Source of the DNA: Candidatus Avimonas narfae
GTDB lineage: Bacteria; Bacillota; Clostridia; Oscillospirales; Acutalibacteraceae
Length of the DNA: 64,000 bases
Direction of reading: 5' to 3'
Assembly (NCBI GenBank): GCA_904395335.1
Contig: CAJFNR010000017.1
Coordinates: forward strand, 1-64,000
Shown here: one piece after another, positions 15,985-24,676 of the stretch
Layout of the letters: each line of letters starts with the position of its first letter
How positions within the stretch are numbered: the first letter of the stretch is position 1
Made by a program: the position numbers and the translations under genes
The notes under the pieces: model-generated
Databases searched by the model: none
Told to the model about the DNA's origin: nothing
What the model saw: the letters and a program-made list of their open reading frames with translations, nothing else

Positions 15985-17130
15985 TTAATTCCAATCCGCT
16001 ATGGTGGCAGCCAGCAGCTTGGCCCTTTCGGTGAGAGAATTCTTATCCATGCGTTCCCGCGGGGAGTGCCAGTCAAATCCGGTAGCGCCCAAACCACACA
16101 CCGTGGGGACGCCGGCGGCGACGGTATAGGCGGCATCTGACCCGCCTCCATTGAAACAGGATCTCAGCCGCTCCAGCCCGTATCTCTCCCCTGTACGCTG
16201 CAGCCGGGAAAACAGTGACATTCCTTCTTCACTACGGGGCATGGGAGAACGAAGGCTCAGTGTCCTCCACAAGGCTGAAGTCCCCGGAACACGGCATTGC
16301 CTGACTGTTTGTTCCAGATGTTCTATTGCCCTGGCCTTTTCCTCCTCCGTACAGAAACGGATGTCCACCGAAAAAGAACAATGATCCGGTACACGGTTTT
16401 CCGCTTCCCCTCCCGCGATTTTGCCGCAGTTGTAGGTGATACCACCCGCTTCACTGTGTTCCTCCAGCTGCAGGATCTTATAGGCGGCTTCCCGTATGGC
16501 GCTGGCCCCCTGATCGTAGAACATGCCGGCGTGTACAGATTTTCCGCGGATGATGACCTGCGCTTTGAGGACGCCTTTGCGCTGCGTTACCGCTTCCCCC
16601 TGGGTTCCGCACTCGCAGACAAAGGCGGCGGCGCATCCCCTAGAATTGTCCTGAATCCAGCGGATGCCCTCCATCCCGGACAGACGGTTGCTCACTTCCT
16701 CATCCGGGGTCAACAGCAGACGGAGAGATCGGGGGCACCCAACCTTTCGCAAAGACTCCATGGCCAACAGGGCAACGGCAATACCGCCTTTGCAATCCAC
16801 CACTCCCGGACCGTGAAGAAACCCGTTCTCCTCCTTGAGCCTATCGGGAAAGGTACCGGCAGGGAAAACCGTGTCTAGATGCGCCACAAAGCAAACCGGA
16901 GCCATGGCCTCCTTTCCCGGAGACAAAATCAGCATACCGTCCCCCGCCCGCGCAAAGGACTGACGGACGACGGAAAAACCCTTTCCGCGGACGAAATCCT
17001 CCACCACACGTCCGGCGCCGATCACCCCCGCGCGATCAAAGGAATGACTTTCCGTGCAAACGAGCCGCCTTAGAAAAGAGAGGTATTCCTCCCGGCGGCT
17101 TTCAATCCACAGGAACCCTTCCTGTTCCAT
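15985..17130 (-). CDS. M20-family metallopeptidase (glutamate carboxypeptidase-like)
   Basis: The 381-residue protein has the dinuclear-zinc pattern of the M20 family. HLDTVFP gives the first His, GVVDCKGG the bridging Asp, and DEEVSN the catalytic Glu with a metal-binding Glu; a late His is in FDWHSPRE. A dimerisation or lid domain occupies about residues 180-290. Members hydrolyse C-terminal Glu, acyl-amino acids or dipeptides. Its position two nt after the ROK gene makes it the last gene of the sugar operon, so an acylated amino-sugar or peptide substrate is possible but unproven. Confidence 0.85.
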   Translation of the reverse strand: MEQEGFLWIESRREEYLSFLRRLVCTESHSFDRAGVIGAGRVVEDFVRGKGFSVVRQSFARAGDGMLILSPGKEAMAPVCFVAHLDTVFPAGTFPDRLKEENGFLHGPGVVDCKGGIAVALLAMESLRKVGCPRSLRLLLTPDEEVSNRLSGMEGIRWIQDNSRGCAAAFVCECGTQGEAVTQRKGVLKAQVIIRGKSVHAGMFYDQGASAIREAAYKILQLEEHSEAGGITYNCGKIAGGEAENRVPDHCSFSVDIRFCTEEEKARAIEHLEQTVRQCRVPGTSALWRTLSLRSPMPRSEEGMSLFSRLQRTGERYGLERLRSCFNGGGSDAAYTVAAGVPTVCGLGATGFDWHSPRERMDKNSLTERAKLLAATIADWN

Positions 17131-17132
17131 TG

Positions 17133-18074
17133 CTATCCCTCATCCTTCGTCAGCCGGCCGGCGTACAGATCACAAAGACTCGCCGCCCCCAGCAATCCCG
17201 CCCGGTCGTGCAGCTCTGATATTCGGAGAATGGCGGGATCGATGCAGTGCTTTTCAATGCGGGAACGCAGATATTCCCCTTCATTGAAAATCGCTCCGGC
17301 CATGACAAGCCGGTCCGGACGGAAAATGGTTGTCAAATTGTTGATCCCATGTGCCAGATAGGCCGCATACTGTTCGATGACCTGCTCGGCAACGTTGCAC
17401 CCCTTTCTGGCCGCCGTGAAGACCGTCCGGCCATCCACTGCGGATTCCCGCGCCATCCGGGCCAGCAGGCTGTCCGGGGCTTTTTCGGCCGCCCGGATCG
17501 TCTGTCTGATCAGGCCGGTTACCGAGGCATAATATTCCCAACAGCCGATGCGCCCGCAGCGGCAGCGTTCCCCTGTGCAGCAGATAGTCATGTGGCCGAC
17601 TTCGGAAGCATTTCCCAAACGGCCGCGGTAGATCTTTCCGCCGATCTCTATCGCCCCGCCGATACCGGTTCCCACCGTTACCATCAGCATATGGGCGTCG
17701 GAGTAGGGCAATCGTCTGCCTTCTCCCCAGAGCATTTCTCCCAGAAGGGCGCAGTTGGCATCGTTCCCCACATACACGGGCACACCTAAACGCTGCGTCA
17801 ACATGGGGGCTACCGGTGTGTCCTGTAAGGGGAGATTGGTGGCGTCCACCAAGTACCCTGTCCGGGGGTCCACCCGCCCCGGCAGACCGATGCCGATGCT
17901 TTCCACCTTTTCCCGGGCCATTTGGAGCCGGCAGGCGGCTTCCAGGTTTTCCAGTACCGCCGCTCCTCCCCGCTCCGCACCGGTGGGCGTCGTCTGTTTG
18001 TTGCATACCGTTCCCTGATCATCGACCAAACCGGATTTGATGGCGGTGGCACCCATATCCACGCCCAGCCTCAT
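17133..18074 (-). CDS. ROK-family sugar kinase
   Basis: The 313-residue protein begins with the ATP-binding GVDMGATAIKSG and carries the ROK zinc motif CRCGRIGCWE with the upstream GHM. The C-terminal half has the second phosphate-binding segment. It probably phosphorylates a hexose or amino sugar such as glucose, N-acetylglucosamine or N-acetylmannosamine. No DNA-binding domain precedes it, so it is a kinase, not a repressor. The ATG at 18074 has AGGAGG upstream and overlaps the nagA-like stop by 4 nt (ATGA). The open frame extending upstream lies inside the deacetylase gene. Confidence 0.88.
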   Translation of the reverse strand: MRLGVDMGATAIKSGLVDDQGTVCNKQTTPTGAERGGAAVLENLEAACRLQMAREKVESIGIGLPGRVDPRTGYLVDATNLPLQDTPVAPMLTQRLGVPVYVGNDANCALLGEMLWGEGRRLPYSDAHMLMVTVGTGIGGAIEIGGKIYRGRLGNASEVGHMTICCTGERCRCGRIGCWEYYASVTGLIRQTIRAAEKAPDSLLARMARESAVDGRTVFTAARKGCNVAEQVIEQYAAYLAHGINNLTTIFRPDRLVMAGAIFNEGEYLRSRIEKHCIDPAILRISELHDRAGLLGAASLCDLYAGRLTKDEG

Positions 18075-19228
18075 GCACGATCCTCCTGATAGACGCAGAT
18101 GCCGCCGATATAGGTTGCGGATACCTGCAGCGCGTCGTCCATGACCACCAGATCTGCCTCTTTTCCTACGGCAATGCTGCCAATCCGATCGGAAAGCCGC
18201 AGGGTCCGGGAGGGATTCCACGAAGCCGCCTTCACCGCGTGTTCCAGCGGAACTCCCCACTTGACCAGATTCCTTACACCGTCCAGAATGCAGCATACGC
18301 TGCCGCTGATGGTGCCGTTGGGAAGATAGGCCACGTTTCCGCGGACAGTACGGATTCGCCCTTCGAGATCATAAGTTCCTTCGGGCATACCCGCCGCGTA
18401 CATGGAATCGCTGACTAGCGTGATCCGATCCGGTCCCTTGCAGCGGTAAATGATGAGCAGTACCGGACCCTGAACATGGGTCAGGTCGCCGATCATTTCA
18501 CAGGTGACGCGGTCGTCGGTCAGGACAGCTCCCAGAATCCCGGGAGCCCGATGGTGCAGGGACACCATGGCGTTAAAGGTGTGGGTGGATACGGTCGCCC
18601 CCGCGTCAACTGCCCGCTCCGTCGTTTCATAGTCCGCGGCGGAATGCCCCATTTGGACAGTGATTCCTTGTTCGTTGAGATAGCGGATCAGCTCCATCGC
18701 CCCGTCTAGCTCGGGGGCAAGGGTTATGCTGCGCAGGCATCCTCCGGACAGCTCCTGAAGCTGGTTCCATCTTTCGATGCTGGGCTTTCTCAGGTCCTCT
18801 TCCCGGTGAGCTCCCCGACAGGCAACGGAGAGAAAAGGGCCCTCCACATGAATTCCGCGTATGACAGCACCGCCGGTATTTCCTTCCCGCATGACCTTAC
18901 CTACGGCCTCCACACTGCTGTCCATCACCGCTTCCGGAGCTCCCGAAATGGTGGGGATAATGGTGGTGATGCCGTGGGCCGCCTCGTAAGCCGCTATCTT
19001 CTCAATCCCCTTGCGGTCGATCTCCTGAAAAGTTTCTCCGCAGGCCCCGTGAAAATGGCTCTCCACAAATCCCGGAAACAGATACTTTCCGTTCAGATCA
19101 ACGCCCTTTTCCTCCGGAAAGGAGCCGATTTCCGCAATGCGGCCCCTCCGGATCCGGATATCCCGCTTCCGCAGCACGAAATCGTCCAGCAACACACGGG
19201 CGTTCTGAAGCAGCAATTCTTCCGGCAT
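18071..19228 (-). CDS. nagA: N-acetylglucosamine-6-phosphate deacetylase
   Basis: NagA removes acetate from GlcNAc-6-phosphate. The amidohydrolase metal site is visible as HFHG (His58, His60), the Glu in HVEGPF (Glu129), GHSAA and THTFNAM; the catalytic Asp is in VSDSM. The 385-residue length is typical. The ATG at 19228 has GAGGGG 7-8 nt upstream. A GTG at 19235-19237 overlaps the stop of the isomerase gene (GTGA) and is an alternative start. No nagB is present in the operon, so the product's fate may involve another locus. Confidence 0.9.
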   Translation of the reverse strand: MPEELLLQNARVLLDDFVLRKRDIRIRRGRIAEIGSFPEEKGVDLNGKYLFPGFVESHFHGACGETFQEIDRKGIEKIAAYEAAHGITTIIPTISGAPEAVMDSSVEAVGKVMREGNTGGAVIRGIHVEGPFLSVACRGAHREEDLRKPSIERWNQLQELSGGCLRSITLAPELDGAMELIRYLNEQGITVQMGHSAADYETTERAVDAGATVSTHTFNAMVSLHHRAPGILGAVLTDDRVTCEMIGDLTHVQGPVLLIIYRCKGPDRITLVSDSMYAAGMPEGTYDLEGRIRTVRGNVAYLPNGTISGSVCCILDGVRNLVKWGVPLEHAVKAASWNPSRTLRLSDRIGSIAVGKEADLVVMDDALQVSATYIGGICVYQEDRA

Positions 19229-19233
19229 TTTCG

Positions 19234-20106
19234 TCACCCCTCAATCTGTTCCAGATACCGGTTCAGGTTTTTCATACTGATGCGCAGGGCCATCAGCGTT
19301 TCTTCTATTCCTTCATATTCCAGGGAAACAAAACCACGGTAACCGGAATCGTGCAAAATCTTCAAGCACTGGAAGGTGGGCTGGGAGCCATGTCCGAAAA
19401 TGGTGGGACGCCGGTAATTGCCTCCCCGGGACAGGAACCAGCCCTCACCCGGATCCGGCCACATTCCCGGCCGGACAAACGAATCCTTGGCGTGTACGTG
19501 GCAGACCAGCGGCAGCAGCTTGGACACGGCAGTGGAGCAACATTCGTCCACCCCGCCGAAATTGCCGATATCGCAGAGATACCGGTACCCCGGACGGTTG
19601 ACCTCCGTGAACACGCGCAGCAGGCGGTCGCTGTCCTGAACCAGCCTGCCGTGGTTTTCCGAACAGGTGGTTACCCCTTTTTTCGCCGCGTAATCCGCTA
19701 CCTCCCGGATGGCAGCGGCCACACCGGGCAGAATGGCTTCAAAAGTAGGCACTCCCTCGTATCCTTCGTAAAAATTCCAGGCAATATCATGCCGCAGCAG
19801 GGGAATCCCCGCCTCGGAGGCGATATCAATGTGTTTTTCCACCCGACGGATTTCCTTTTCCACGTCCGGGCATAAAAAATTGGCCGAGGTGGTATAAATC
19901 GGCACGTCCAATCCCTTCTGACGGGCCGCCTCCGCCAAACGGAGAGCAAAGTCCCGGGGATTGGTGCCGTCCGGCGCCGTGTCGTCCAGCACGAATTCCG
20001 CGCCTTCCGCCCCCAGCTCCTTGATTTTATCCAGGACCTCAAAATAGGTCAGCTTTTTATTGTCGATCAACGGTGCAAAGCTATAGGTGCTGATGCAAGT
20101 TTTCAT
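19234..20106 (-). CDS. Sugar phosphate isomerase/epimerase (TIM barrel, AP-endonuclease-2 fold)
   Basis: The 290-residue protein has the xylose-isomerase-like barrel seen in IolE, IolI and related enzymes. Metal-binding acidic and His residues lie in SENHGRL, CDIGNFGG, CHVHAKDS and SLEYEG. It probably isomerises or epimerises a keto sugar or inosose. It follows the Gfo/Idh oxidoreductase by 12 nt, a pairing common in inositol and rare-sugar catabolism. The substrate cannot be assigned from sequence. Confidence 0.85.
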   Translation of the reverse strand: MKTCISTYSFAPLIDNKKLTYFEVLDKIKELGAEGAEFVLDDTAPDGTNPRDFALRLAEAARQKGLDVPIYTTSANFLCPDVEKEIRRVEKHIDIASEAGIPLLRHDIAWNFYEGYEGVPTFEAILPGVAAAIREVADYAAKKGVTTCSENHGRLVQDSDRLLRVFTEVNRPGYRYLCDIGNFGGVDECCSTAVSKLLPLVCHVHAKDSFVRPGMWPDPGEGWFLSRGGNYRRPTIFGHGSQPTFQCLKILHDSGYRGFVSLEYEGIEETLMALRISMKNLNRYLEQIEG

Positions 20107-20118
20107 CTTCTCGCCTCC

Positions 20119-21156
20119 TTACAGCGTAACTTCCCGGCCCAGACGCCCGGAATCATAAATCCCCTGTAGCATGCGCTGCAGGTCGCATGCTTGTTCAATG
20201 GGCGTGCGCGGCTGTTCCTTGCCCTGAACACAGCGGACAAAATGGGCAATTTCGTTGTCAAAGGGGGATTCCTGAGCAGTGGTCAGGCGGTCATCGCTGA
20301 GATAGCCCGCCCGCTCCCCGAAGATCGTCAGCGGGTCCATGGACAGCCCCGCTTTGGTACCGTATACTTGCGTGTGACCCAGTTCAGGGCCGTTGATGGC
20401 CCAGCTGGCCTCAAACTGCATCATGGCTCCATTTTCAAAATGAATGACACCGGCGCCGAAGTCTTCCGTATCGTACCGCCCGTCCGGATAGGGCGTTCCC
20501 TGCCAGCGGTCCACACCTTTTGTCCGGAATTCCCCCAGACGGTTGGATACCGCCGCGCTAACCCGCACCGGCTTGGGATTCCCCATCAGATACCATGCCG
20601 CGTCGATACGATGCACACCGATATCCAGCACCGGTCCGCCACCGGAAGCCCGGCGGTCGGTAAACCACCCCAACGGCGTGCCGCGGCGGCGGAGATAAGA
20701 AGCTTTGGCGTAATAAATATCCCCCAGTTCTCCCGCTTCCACCAACTGCCGCGCCAGATGATTCGCCGGATAAAACCGGTTGGGAACCCCCAGCAAAAAG
20801 GGAACCCCAGCCTTTTTAACCTCCTCCTGAATCTGCAGGGCACTTTCCAGATCATAGGACAGGGGTTTTTCACACAGAACCGCTTTTCCAGCGCGCAGGG
20901 CGGCTATCGACACCTCAGCGTGGGCACAGTTCCATACGCACACATCCACCGCGTCAATATCGGATTTGTCCAGCATTTCCTCCACCGAGGAATACGCTGC
21001 CTCCAGGTGAAACCGTTCGGCGAAATCCTTTGCCCGCTGAAAATCGATATCCGCAACTGCAACCACCTGCGCATCCGCGCAATGGGTATAGGCGGGCATA
21101 TGGGCGTTAGTAGCGATGTTTCCCGCGCCCACAATCCCGATTCTGACCGTACTCAT
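20119..21156 (-). CDS. Gfo/Idh/MocA-family NAD(P)-dependent oxidoreductase
   Basis: The N-terminal Rossmann domain begins with IGIVGAGNIATNAH and contains the conserved EKPLSYDLE with the catalytic-site Lys. The C-terminal alpha/beta domain includes GVHRIDAAWYLMG with the active-site Asp/His pattern. Such enzymes oxidise or reduce hydroxyl groups of sugars, inositols or amino sugars. The ATG at 21156 follows GGGAGGTTG; the frame open to 21216 extends into the promoter and is not used. It is the first structural gene of the operon after the TetR gene. Confidence 0.88.
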   Translation of the reverse strand: MSTVRIGIVGAGNIATNAHMPAYTHCADAQVVAVADIDFQRAKDFAERFHLEAAYSSVEEMLDKSDIDAVDVCVWNCAHAEVSIAALRAGKAVLCEKPLSYDLESALQIQEEVKKAGVPFLLGVPNRFYPANHLARQLVEAGELGDIYYAKASYLRRRGTPLGWFTDRRASGGGPVLDIGVHRIDAAWYLMGNPKPVRVSAAVSNRLGEFRTKGVDRWQGTPYPDGRYDTEDFGAGVIHFENGAMMQFEASWAINGPELGHTQVYGTKAGLSMDPLTIFGERAGYLSDDRLTTAQESPFDNEIAHFVRCVQGKEQPRTPIEQACDLQRMLQGIYDSGRLGREVTL

Positions 21157-21186
21157 AAACAACCTCCCACCAACTAAATTCTCGTC

Positions 21187-21216
21187 ATTATAGACTCTGT
21201 TTTGTGGGAAAGTCAA
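21187..21216 (-). promoter_or_regulatory. Promoter of the Gfo/Idh-nagA-ROK operon
   Basis: On the minus strand, TTGACT (21211-21216), an 18-bp spacer and TATAAT (21187-21192) lie between the TetR gene and the oxidoreductase gene. Confidence 0.7.
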
Positions 21217-21248
21217 TGCTTATCATAAATTTATTTTATCTGGATTGA

Positions 21249-21262
21249 CTAGACAAATCTAG
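21249..21262. promoter_or_regulatory. Inverted repeat upstream of the sugar operon promoter, candidate operator
   Basis: CTAGA-CAAA-TCTAG is a perfect 5-4-5 inverted repeat located 33 bp upstream of the -35 box, just beyond the TetR stop codon. An AT palindrome, ATAAATTTAT, lies between it and the promoter. Its position suggests a regulator site; the regulator is unknown, though the adjacent TetR protein is an obvious candidate. Confidence 0.4.
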
Positions 21263-21270
21263 GAGGAAAT

Positions 21271-21873
21271 TTATCTGTTTGCATGCCCTTCCTCTCCGTA
21301 CCGCTCCAAAAATCCCAAGCCGTGGAGCATAATTTCCTCCGCCATCCGGGCAATTTCTTCCGCCGACCCGGTCATACCGTCCTCCAGCCATTTCCGCAAC
21401 AGGCCAATGCAGCCCTCGCTGACAAAGGCGTAATAATACTCCACCTGACGGGGTGTCGCCTCCTTAAAATACCGTAAATAGGCTTCCATACATTTTTCCC
21501 GTCCGATATTGAGCAGACGGCGGGCAAACCGCTTGTCACCGTAGTCCCCCAGAGTCACGGTACACAGGTCGGAATTGTCCTGTAGGCAGCGGAAAATACC
21601 AGTGCTGATTTCCACCGGATGAAACGGCTTCGCCTCCAACAAAGGCTCCAGCGCTTTCTGGAAATCGTTCATCATCTCCTGCTCCAGCTGATCCAGCAGA
21701 TCATAGACATCCTGATAGTGGCTGTAAAAGGTCCCGCGATTGATTCCCGCCAACTCGCAGAGTTCTTTTACCGAGATGCTGGCCAGCGGCTTTTGACGCA
21801 ACAGTTCCATAAACGCCTTGCGGATCAGCATCTTGGTAACCCGAGACCGATGATCATTTGTAACTTTTTTCAT
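21271..21873 (-). CDS. TetR/AcrR-family transcriptional regulator
   Basis: The first 55 residues form a TetR helix-turn-helix (AFMELLRQKPLASISVKELCELAGINRGTFYSHY, split here into its parts: start helix AFMELL, recognition part INRGTFYSHY). The C-terminal ligand domain (about 80-195) resembles the TetR_C_8 type, often found in regulators such as those of dihydroxyacetone kinase genes. It is transcribed in the same direction as the sugar operon but has its own start, and is divergent from the SDR gene. Either neighbour could be its target. Confidence 0.85.
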   Translation of the reverse strand: MKKVTNDHRSRVTKMLIRKAFMELLRQKPLASISVKELCELAGINRGTFYSHYQDVYDLLDQLEQEMMNDFQKALEPLLEAKPFHPVEISTGIFRCLQDNSDLCTVTLGDYGDKRFARRLLNIGREKCMEAYLRYFKEATPRQVEYYYAFVSEGCIGLLRKWLEDGMTGSAEEIARMAEEIMLHGLGFLERYGEEGHANR

Positions 21874-21944
21874 AACAGCCTCTCTTTCTGAACAAATCCT
21901 GCATAATGTGTCCGATATCTGCCGAAACTCTCCCGGGGTGTTGG

Positions 21945-21973
21945 TTGCAGTTAATCCTACGGGAAATTATAAT
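21945..21973 (+). promoter_or_regulatory. Promoter of the SDR gene
   Basis: TTGCAG (21945-21950), a 17-bp spacer and TATAAT (21968-21973) lie about 50 nt upstream of the ATG at 22027, which is preceded by CGGAGGG. Confidence 0.75.
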
Positions 21974-22026
21974 ACAGTTAAGAAAGATATTCAACATTGT
22001 GTCGTTTTTAAACGGAGGGATTCTGT

Positions 22027-23028
22027 ATGGAACGGCTTTATATGATCACCGGGGCCAATGGCCATCTGGGAAATACGTTGATCCGGCAGTTGCTCGCCCG
22101 CAAGCAGCGGGTGCGCGGACTGATTCTACCGGAGGAAACCGGACTGCTGGAAGGTGTAGAATATGTTCAAGGGGATATCCGCGATCCGTATAGCCTGGAG
22201 CGCTTCTTTGACGGTATACAGGGATACGAGGTCATCGTCATTCATACAGCCGGAATCGTAGATATTGCGGAAAAGGTAAGCCCCGCTCTATATGAAGTAA
22301 ATGTTGTGGGCACCCGCCGGCTGTTGAGTGCCTGCCTGAACCATTCTATCAAACGGTTGGTGTATGTCAGCTCCGTTCACGCACTTCCCGAAAAGGACCA
22401 CTTTCATGTCCTGCAGGAGGTCCGGCATTTCTCACCTGACAGTGTTGTCGGAGGATACGCCAAAACCAAGGCGGAGGCCACACAGGCGGTATTGGATGCG
22501 GTGGCCTGCGGCTTGGACGCCGTTATTGTGCATCCATCCGGCATTCTGGGTCCTTATGATACGAGCCGGAACCACCTGGTTCAGCTGGTCAGCGACTATA
22601 TCCACGGTCATTTGCCCGCTTGTGTCCGCGGCGGCTACGATTTTGTCGATGTGCGGGATGTGGCTCAAGGGTGCCTGGCAGCTGCAGATTTTGGAAGAAC
22701 CGGGGAATGCTATATTCTCTCCAACCGGCATTACGAAATCAAAGAGCTGCTGGGAATGATCCGCTCTCTGCAGGGCGGCAAAAAGGTTCCATCCCTTCCC
22801 CTATGGATGGCGAAAATCGCCACGCCTTTCATTGAATTGGACGCCAAACGGCGTCACCGCCGGCCGCTGTATACGCGCTATTCCTTATATACTTTGCAGA
22901 GTAACGATAAGTTCTCCCATGACAAGGCCACAAAAGAGCTGGGCTATCACCCGAGGGATCTGTATCAAACCCTGGCGGATACCATCGCCTGGATGAAAGG
23001 AAAACGAAAGGAAATCCCCGCCACCTGA
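22027..23028 (+). CDS. NAD-dependent epimerase/dehydratase (extended SDR)
   Basis: The 333-residue protein begins with the nucleotide-binding motif TGANGHLG and has the catalytic YAKTK (Tyr-x3-Lys) near residue 145, with a Ser in VYVSSVHA before it. This is the extended short-chain dehydrogenase pattern of NAD-dependent epimerases, 3-beta-HSD-like and dihydroflavonol-reductase-like proteins. The GPYDTSRN segment is a typical substrate-domain start. The substrate is unknown. It is monocistronic, divergent from the TetR regulator, and may be its target. Confidence 0.8.
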   Translation: MERLYMITGANGHLGNTLIRQLLARKQRVRGLILPEETGLLEGVEYVQGDIRDPYSLERFFDGIQGYEVIVIHTAGIVDIAEKVSPALYEVNVVGTRRLLSACLNHSIKRLVYVSSVHALPEKDHFHVLQEVRHFSPDSVVGGYAKTKAEATQAVLDAVACGLDAVIVHPSGILGPYDTSRNHLVQLVSDYIHGHLPACVRGGYDFVDVRDVAQGCLAAADFGRTGECYILSNRHYEIKELLGMIRSLQGGKKVPSLPLWMAKIATPFIELDAKRRHRRPLYTRYSLYTLQSNDKFSHDKATKELGYHPRDLYQTLADTIAWMKGKRKEIPAT

Positions 23029-23045
23029 CCGCTATATTTTCCACC

Positions 23046-23086
23046 CCCCCAAAGGGAAACTGATCATTTCAGTTTCCCTTTGGGGG
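23046..23086 (+). terminator. Terminator after the SDR gene
   Basis: A perfect 18-bp stem (23046-23063 with 23069-23086) with a 5-nt loop is followed by only a short T run. The strength of the stem makes termination likely. Confidence 0.75.
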
Positions 23087-23219
23087 TTTCTAAGAGAAAA
23101 GCGCTTATCTGCACTACAAAGAATCTTTTATAAAAGTATATTGGAATATTATGTAAGATAAACTATTATTTTTTAATTGTACTATCCTTTCCTTGACTTT
23201 TTTGGATGAATTTGAGTAC

Positions 23220-23248
23220 TTGTCACGCGATTTTTGGCTTGCTATAAT
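23220..23248 (+). promoter_or_regulatory. Promoter of the SH3/C39-like gene
   Basis: TTGTCA (23220-23225), a 17-bp spacer and TATAAT (23243-23248) lie 39 nt upstream of the ATG. The AT-rich stretch before it (23095-23200) may act as an UP element. Confidence 0.75.
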
Positions 23249-23286
23249 GTGCCTCGGCAGAAAGAAATCAATCCCGAGGTGATGTC

Positions 23287-24249
23287 ATGAAAAAATTTTG
23301 TTCTGTCCTTATGGCTCTGATCGTAAGTTTCGGAATGTTCGCTTTTTCTCCTACGGCCCAGGCCGCAGCTAAGGAAACGGTGGCCGGAATCGTGGCTACT
23401 TCCAGTGGACGTCTGAATGTCCGCAGTGCGCAATCCACCAGTTCTTCCGTTGTGGCTTCTCTGAATAAGGGTAGCTATGTTACCCTGATTTCCCAGACGG
23501 GATCCTGGTGGTATGTGGAATACGCCGATGGCCGTTACGGCTATTGTCATGCGGATTATATCCGGACCGTCGAAAGCGATCCGGCGACTGTCAGCACACA
23601 GTCCGGCAATCTTAACGTCCGCACAGGTCCCGGCACTTCCTATGCCGTCGCCGACAGACTGCCTAAGGGTGAATCCGTCGTGGTGCTATCCCAGTCTGAC
23701 GGCTGGAGCCATATTCTGTATAACGGTACCAAAACGGGATATGTCAGTACGCAGTACCTGAATATGAATCAGTATGCGCCTATTTCCATGAGCCTGCCCA
23801 ATTTTAAGCAGACGGACAGCCGATGGGCCAACGTGATTATCGGAAATTCCGGCAAAACCATCGGCCGGATCGGCTGCACGACGACCGCTATCGCGATGAT
23901 GGAGTCGTACCGTACAGGTTCCGTTATCTATCCAGACGCCATGTCTAAAAAGCTGAATTATACCTCATCCGGAGACCTGTACTGGCCCAGTGACTATCAG
24001 GTGGTCACCAAGAGCTCCGGCCTTCTGGAGGGAATCTATGAGCTGTTGCAGAAAGGAAAGCCTGTCCTGTTCGGCGCCAAGCAATCCAGCGGCAGACAGC
24101 ACTGGGTAGTAATCACCGGCTATACCGGCGGCGATACGCTGACCGCCTCCCGGTTCACTGTCCACGATCCCGGCTCTTATCAGAGAACCAACCTTCAGCA
24201 TCTGCTCAATGAATATCCGGTGTTTTACAAGTATTTCTTCTATAAATAA
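23287..24249 (+). CDS. Secreted protein with two SH3b domains and a C39-like cysteine peptidase domain
   Basis: A signal peptide (residues 1-27, ending AQAAA) is followed by two bacterial SH3 domains (about 32-95 and 100-160; each has an LNVR-x-G/S motif). The C-terminal domain (about 165-320) fits a C39_2 papain-like peptidase, with Cys197 in GRIGCTTTAIAM, His272 in GRQHWVVITGY and Asp294 in FTVHDPG. Such proteins act outside the cell, often on peptidoglycan peptides or small peptides. The gene is monocistronic, with its own promoter and terminator. Activity is inferred from the complete Cys-His-Asp set. Confidence 0.85.
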   Translation: MKKFCSVLMALIVSFGMFAFSPTAQAAAKETVAGIVATSSGRLNVRSAQSTSSSVVASLNKGSYVTLISQTGSWWYVEYADGRYGYCHADYIRTVESDPATVSTQSGNLNVRTGPGTSYAVADRLPKGESVVVLSQSDGWSHILYNGTKTGYVSTQYLNMNQYAPISMSLPNFKQTDSRWANVIIGNSGKTIGRIGCTTTAIAMMESYRTGSVIYPDAMSKKLNYTSSGDLYWPSDYQVVTKSSGLLEGIYELLQKGKPVLFGAKQSSGRQHWVVITGYTGGDTLTASRFTVHDPGSYQRTNLQHLLNEYPVFYKYFFYK

Positions 24250-24266
24250 CACGAATCCGATTGGAC

Positions 24267-24301
24267 AACAAAGAGCTTCGGAATTACCGAAGCTCTTTGT
24301 T
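24267..24301 (+). terminator. Terminator after the SH3/C39-like gene
   Basis: A perfect 15-bp stem (24267-24281 with 24287-24301) with a 5-nt loop runs into a T-rich sequence. Confidence 0.9.
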
Positions 24302-24415
24302 ATTTAACTTTCTCATGAACTTCATTTTTGAGTAGACGCTTCCACAGAAAAGAATTTGCTGACGAGGGACGGTGAAATTTATCTATCCTCTATTTCTCAT
24401 TGTCCGGATAAAAAA

Positions 24416-24460
24416 ATCCGAACCCTTCACCAATCACATCGATTGAAGAACAGTTCGGAT
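24416..24460 (-). terminator. Terminator of the tRNA-Val gene
   Basis: On the minus strand, ATCCGAAC (complement of 24453-24460) pairs with GTTCGGAT (24416-24423), with nested CTTCA/TGAAG pairing, followed by seven T residues. It begins 11 nt after the tRNA. Confidence 0.8.
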
Positions 24461-24470
24461 TATGCAGATC

Positions 24471-24546
24471 TGGTGGACGTTAACGGACTCGAACCGCTGA
24501 CCCTTCGCACGTCAAGCGAATGCTCTACCAGCTGAGCTAAACGTCC
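24471..24546 (-). tRNA. tRNA-Val (anticodon GAC)
   Basis: The 76-nt sequence has a 7-bp acceptor stem (GGACGTT with AACGTCC), D-loop TAGCTCAGCTGGTAGAGC, an anticodon loop TTGACGT giving anticodon GAC, a T-loop GGTTCGAGTCC, and an encoded CCA end. It has its own consensus promoter and terminator. The stretch 24250-24676 otherwise holds only terminators and this transcription unit. Confidence 0.97.
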
Positions 24547-24569
24547 CTCTCTTTGCGAGAACGTAGGTT

Positions 24570-24598
24570 ATTATATAGAAAAGCTGCCCCTTTGTCAA
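24570..24598 (-). promoter_or_regulatory. Promoter of the tRNA-Val gene
   Basis: On the minus strand, TTGACA (24593-24598), 17 bp and TATAAT (24570-24575) match the consensus exactly, about 24 nt before the tRNA 5' end. Confidence 0.9.
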
Positions 24599-24643
24599 GT
24601 GCCTGTCCGCGAATTTCCCATAACTTTCTACAGTAAATGATAA

Positions 24644-24670
24644 AGCGGCCCGTAACGGATACGGGCCGCT
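24644..24670 (-). terminator. Hairpin after the surface-protein gene
   Basis: AGCGGCCCGT (24644-24653) pairs with ACGGGCCGCT (24661-24670) just past the minus-strand stop codon; the following tail is TTTATC. It is a likely terminator with a weak T tract. Confidence 0.65.
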
Positions 24671-24676
24671 CTATCA

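Noticed and set aside
17133..18074. ROK-type repressor (NagC/XylR)
   Set aside because: There is no N-terminal helix-turn-helix; translation starts at the kinase ATP motif.
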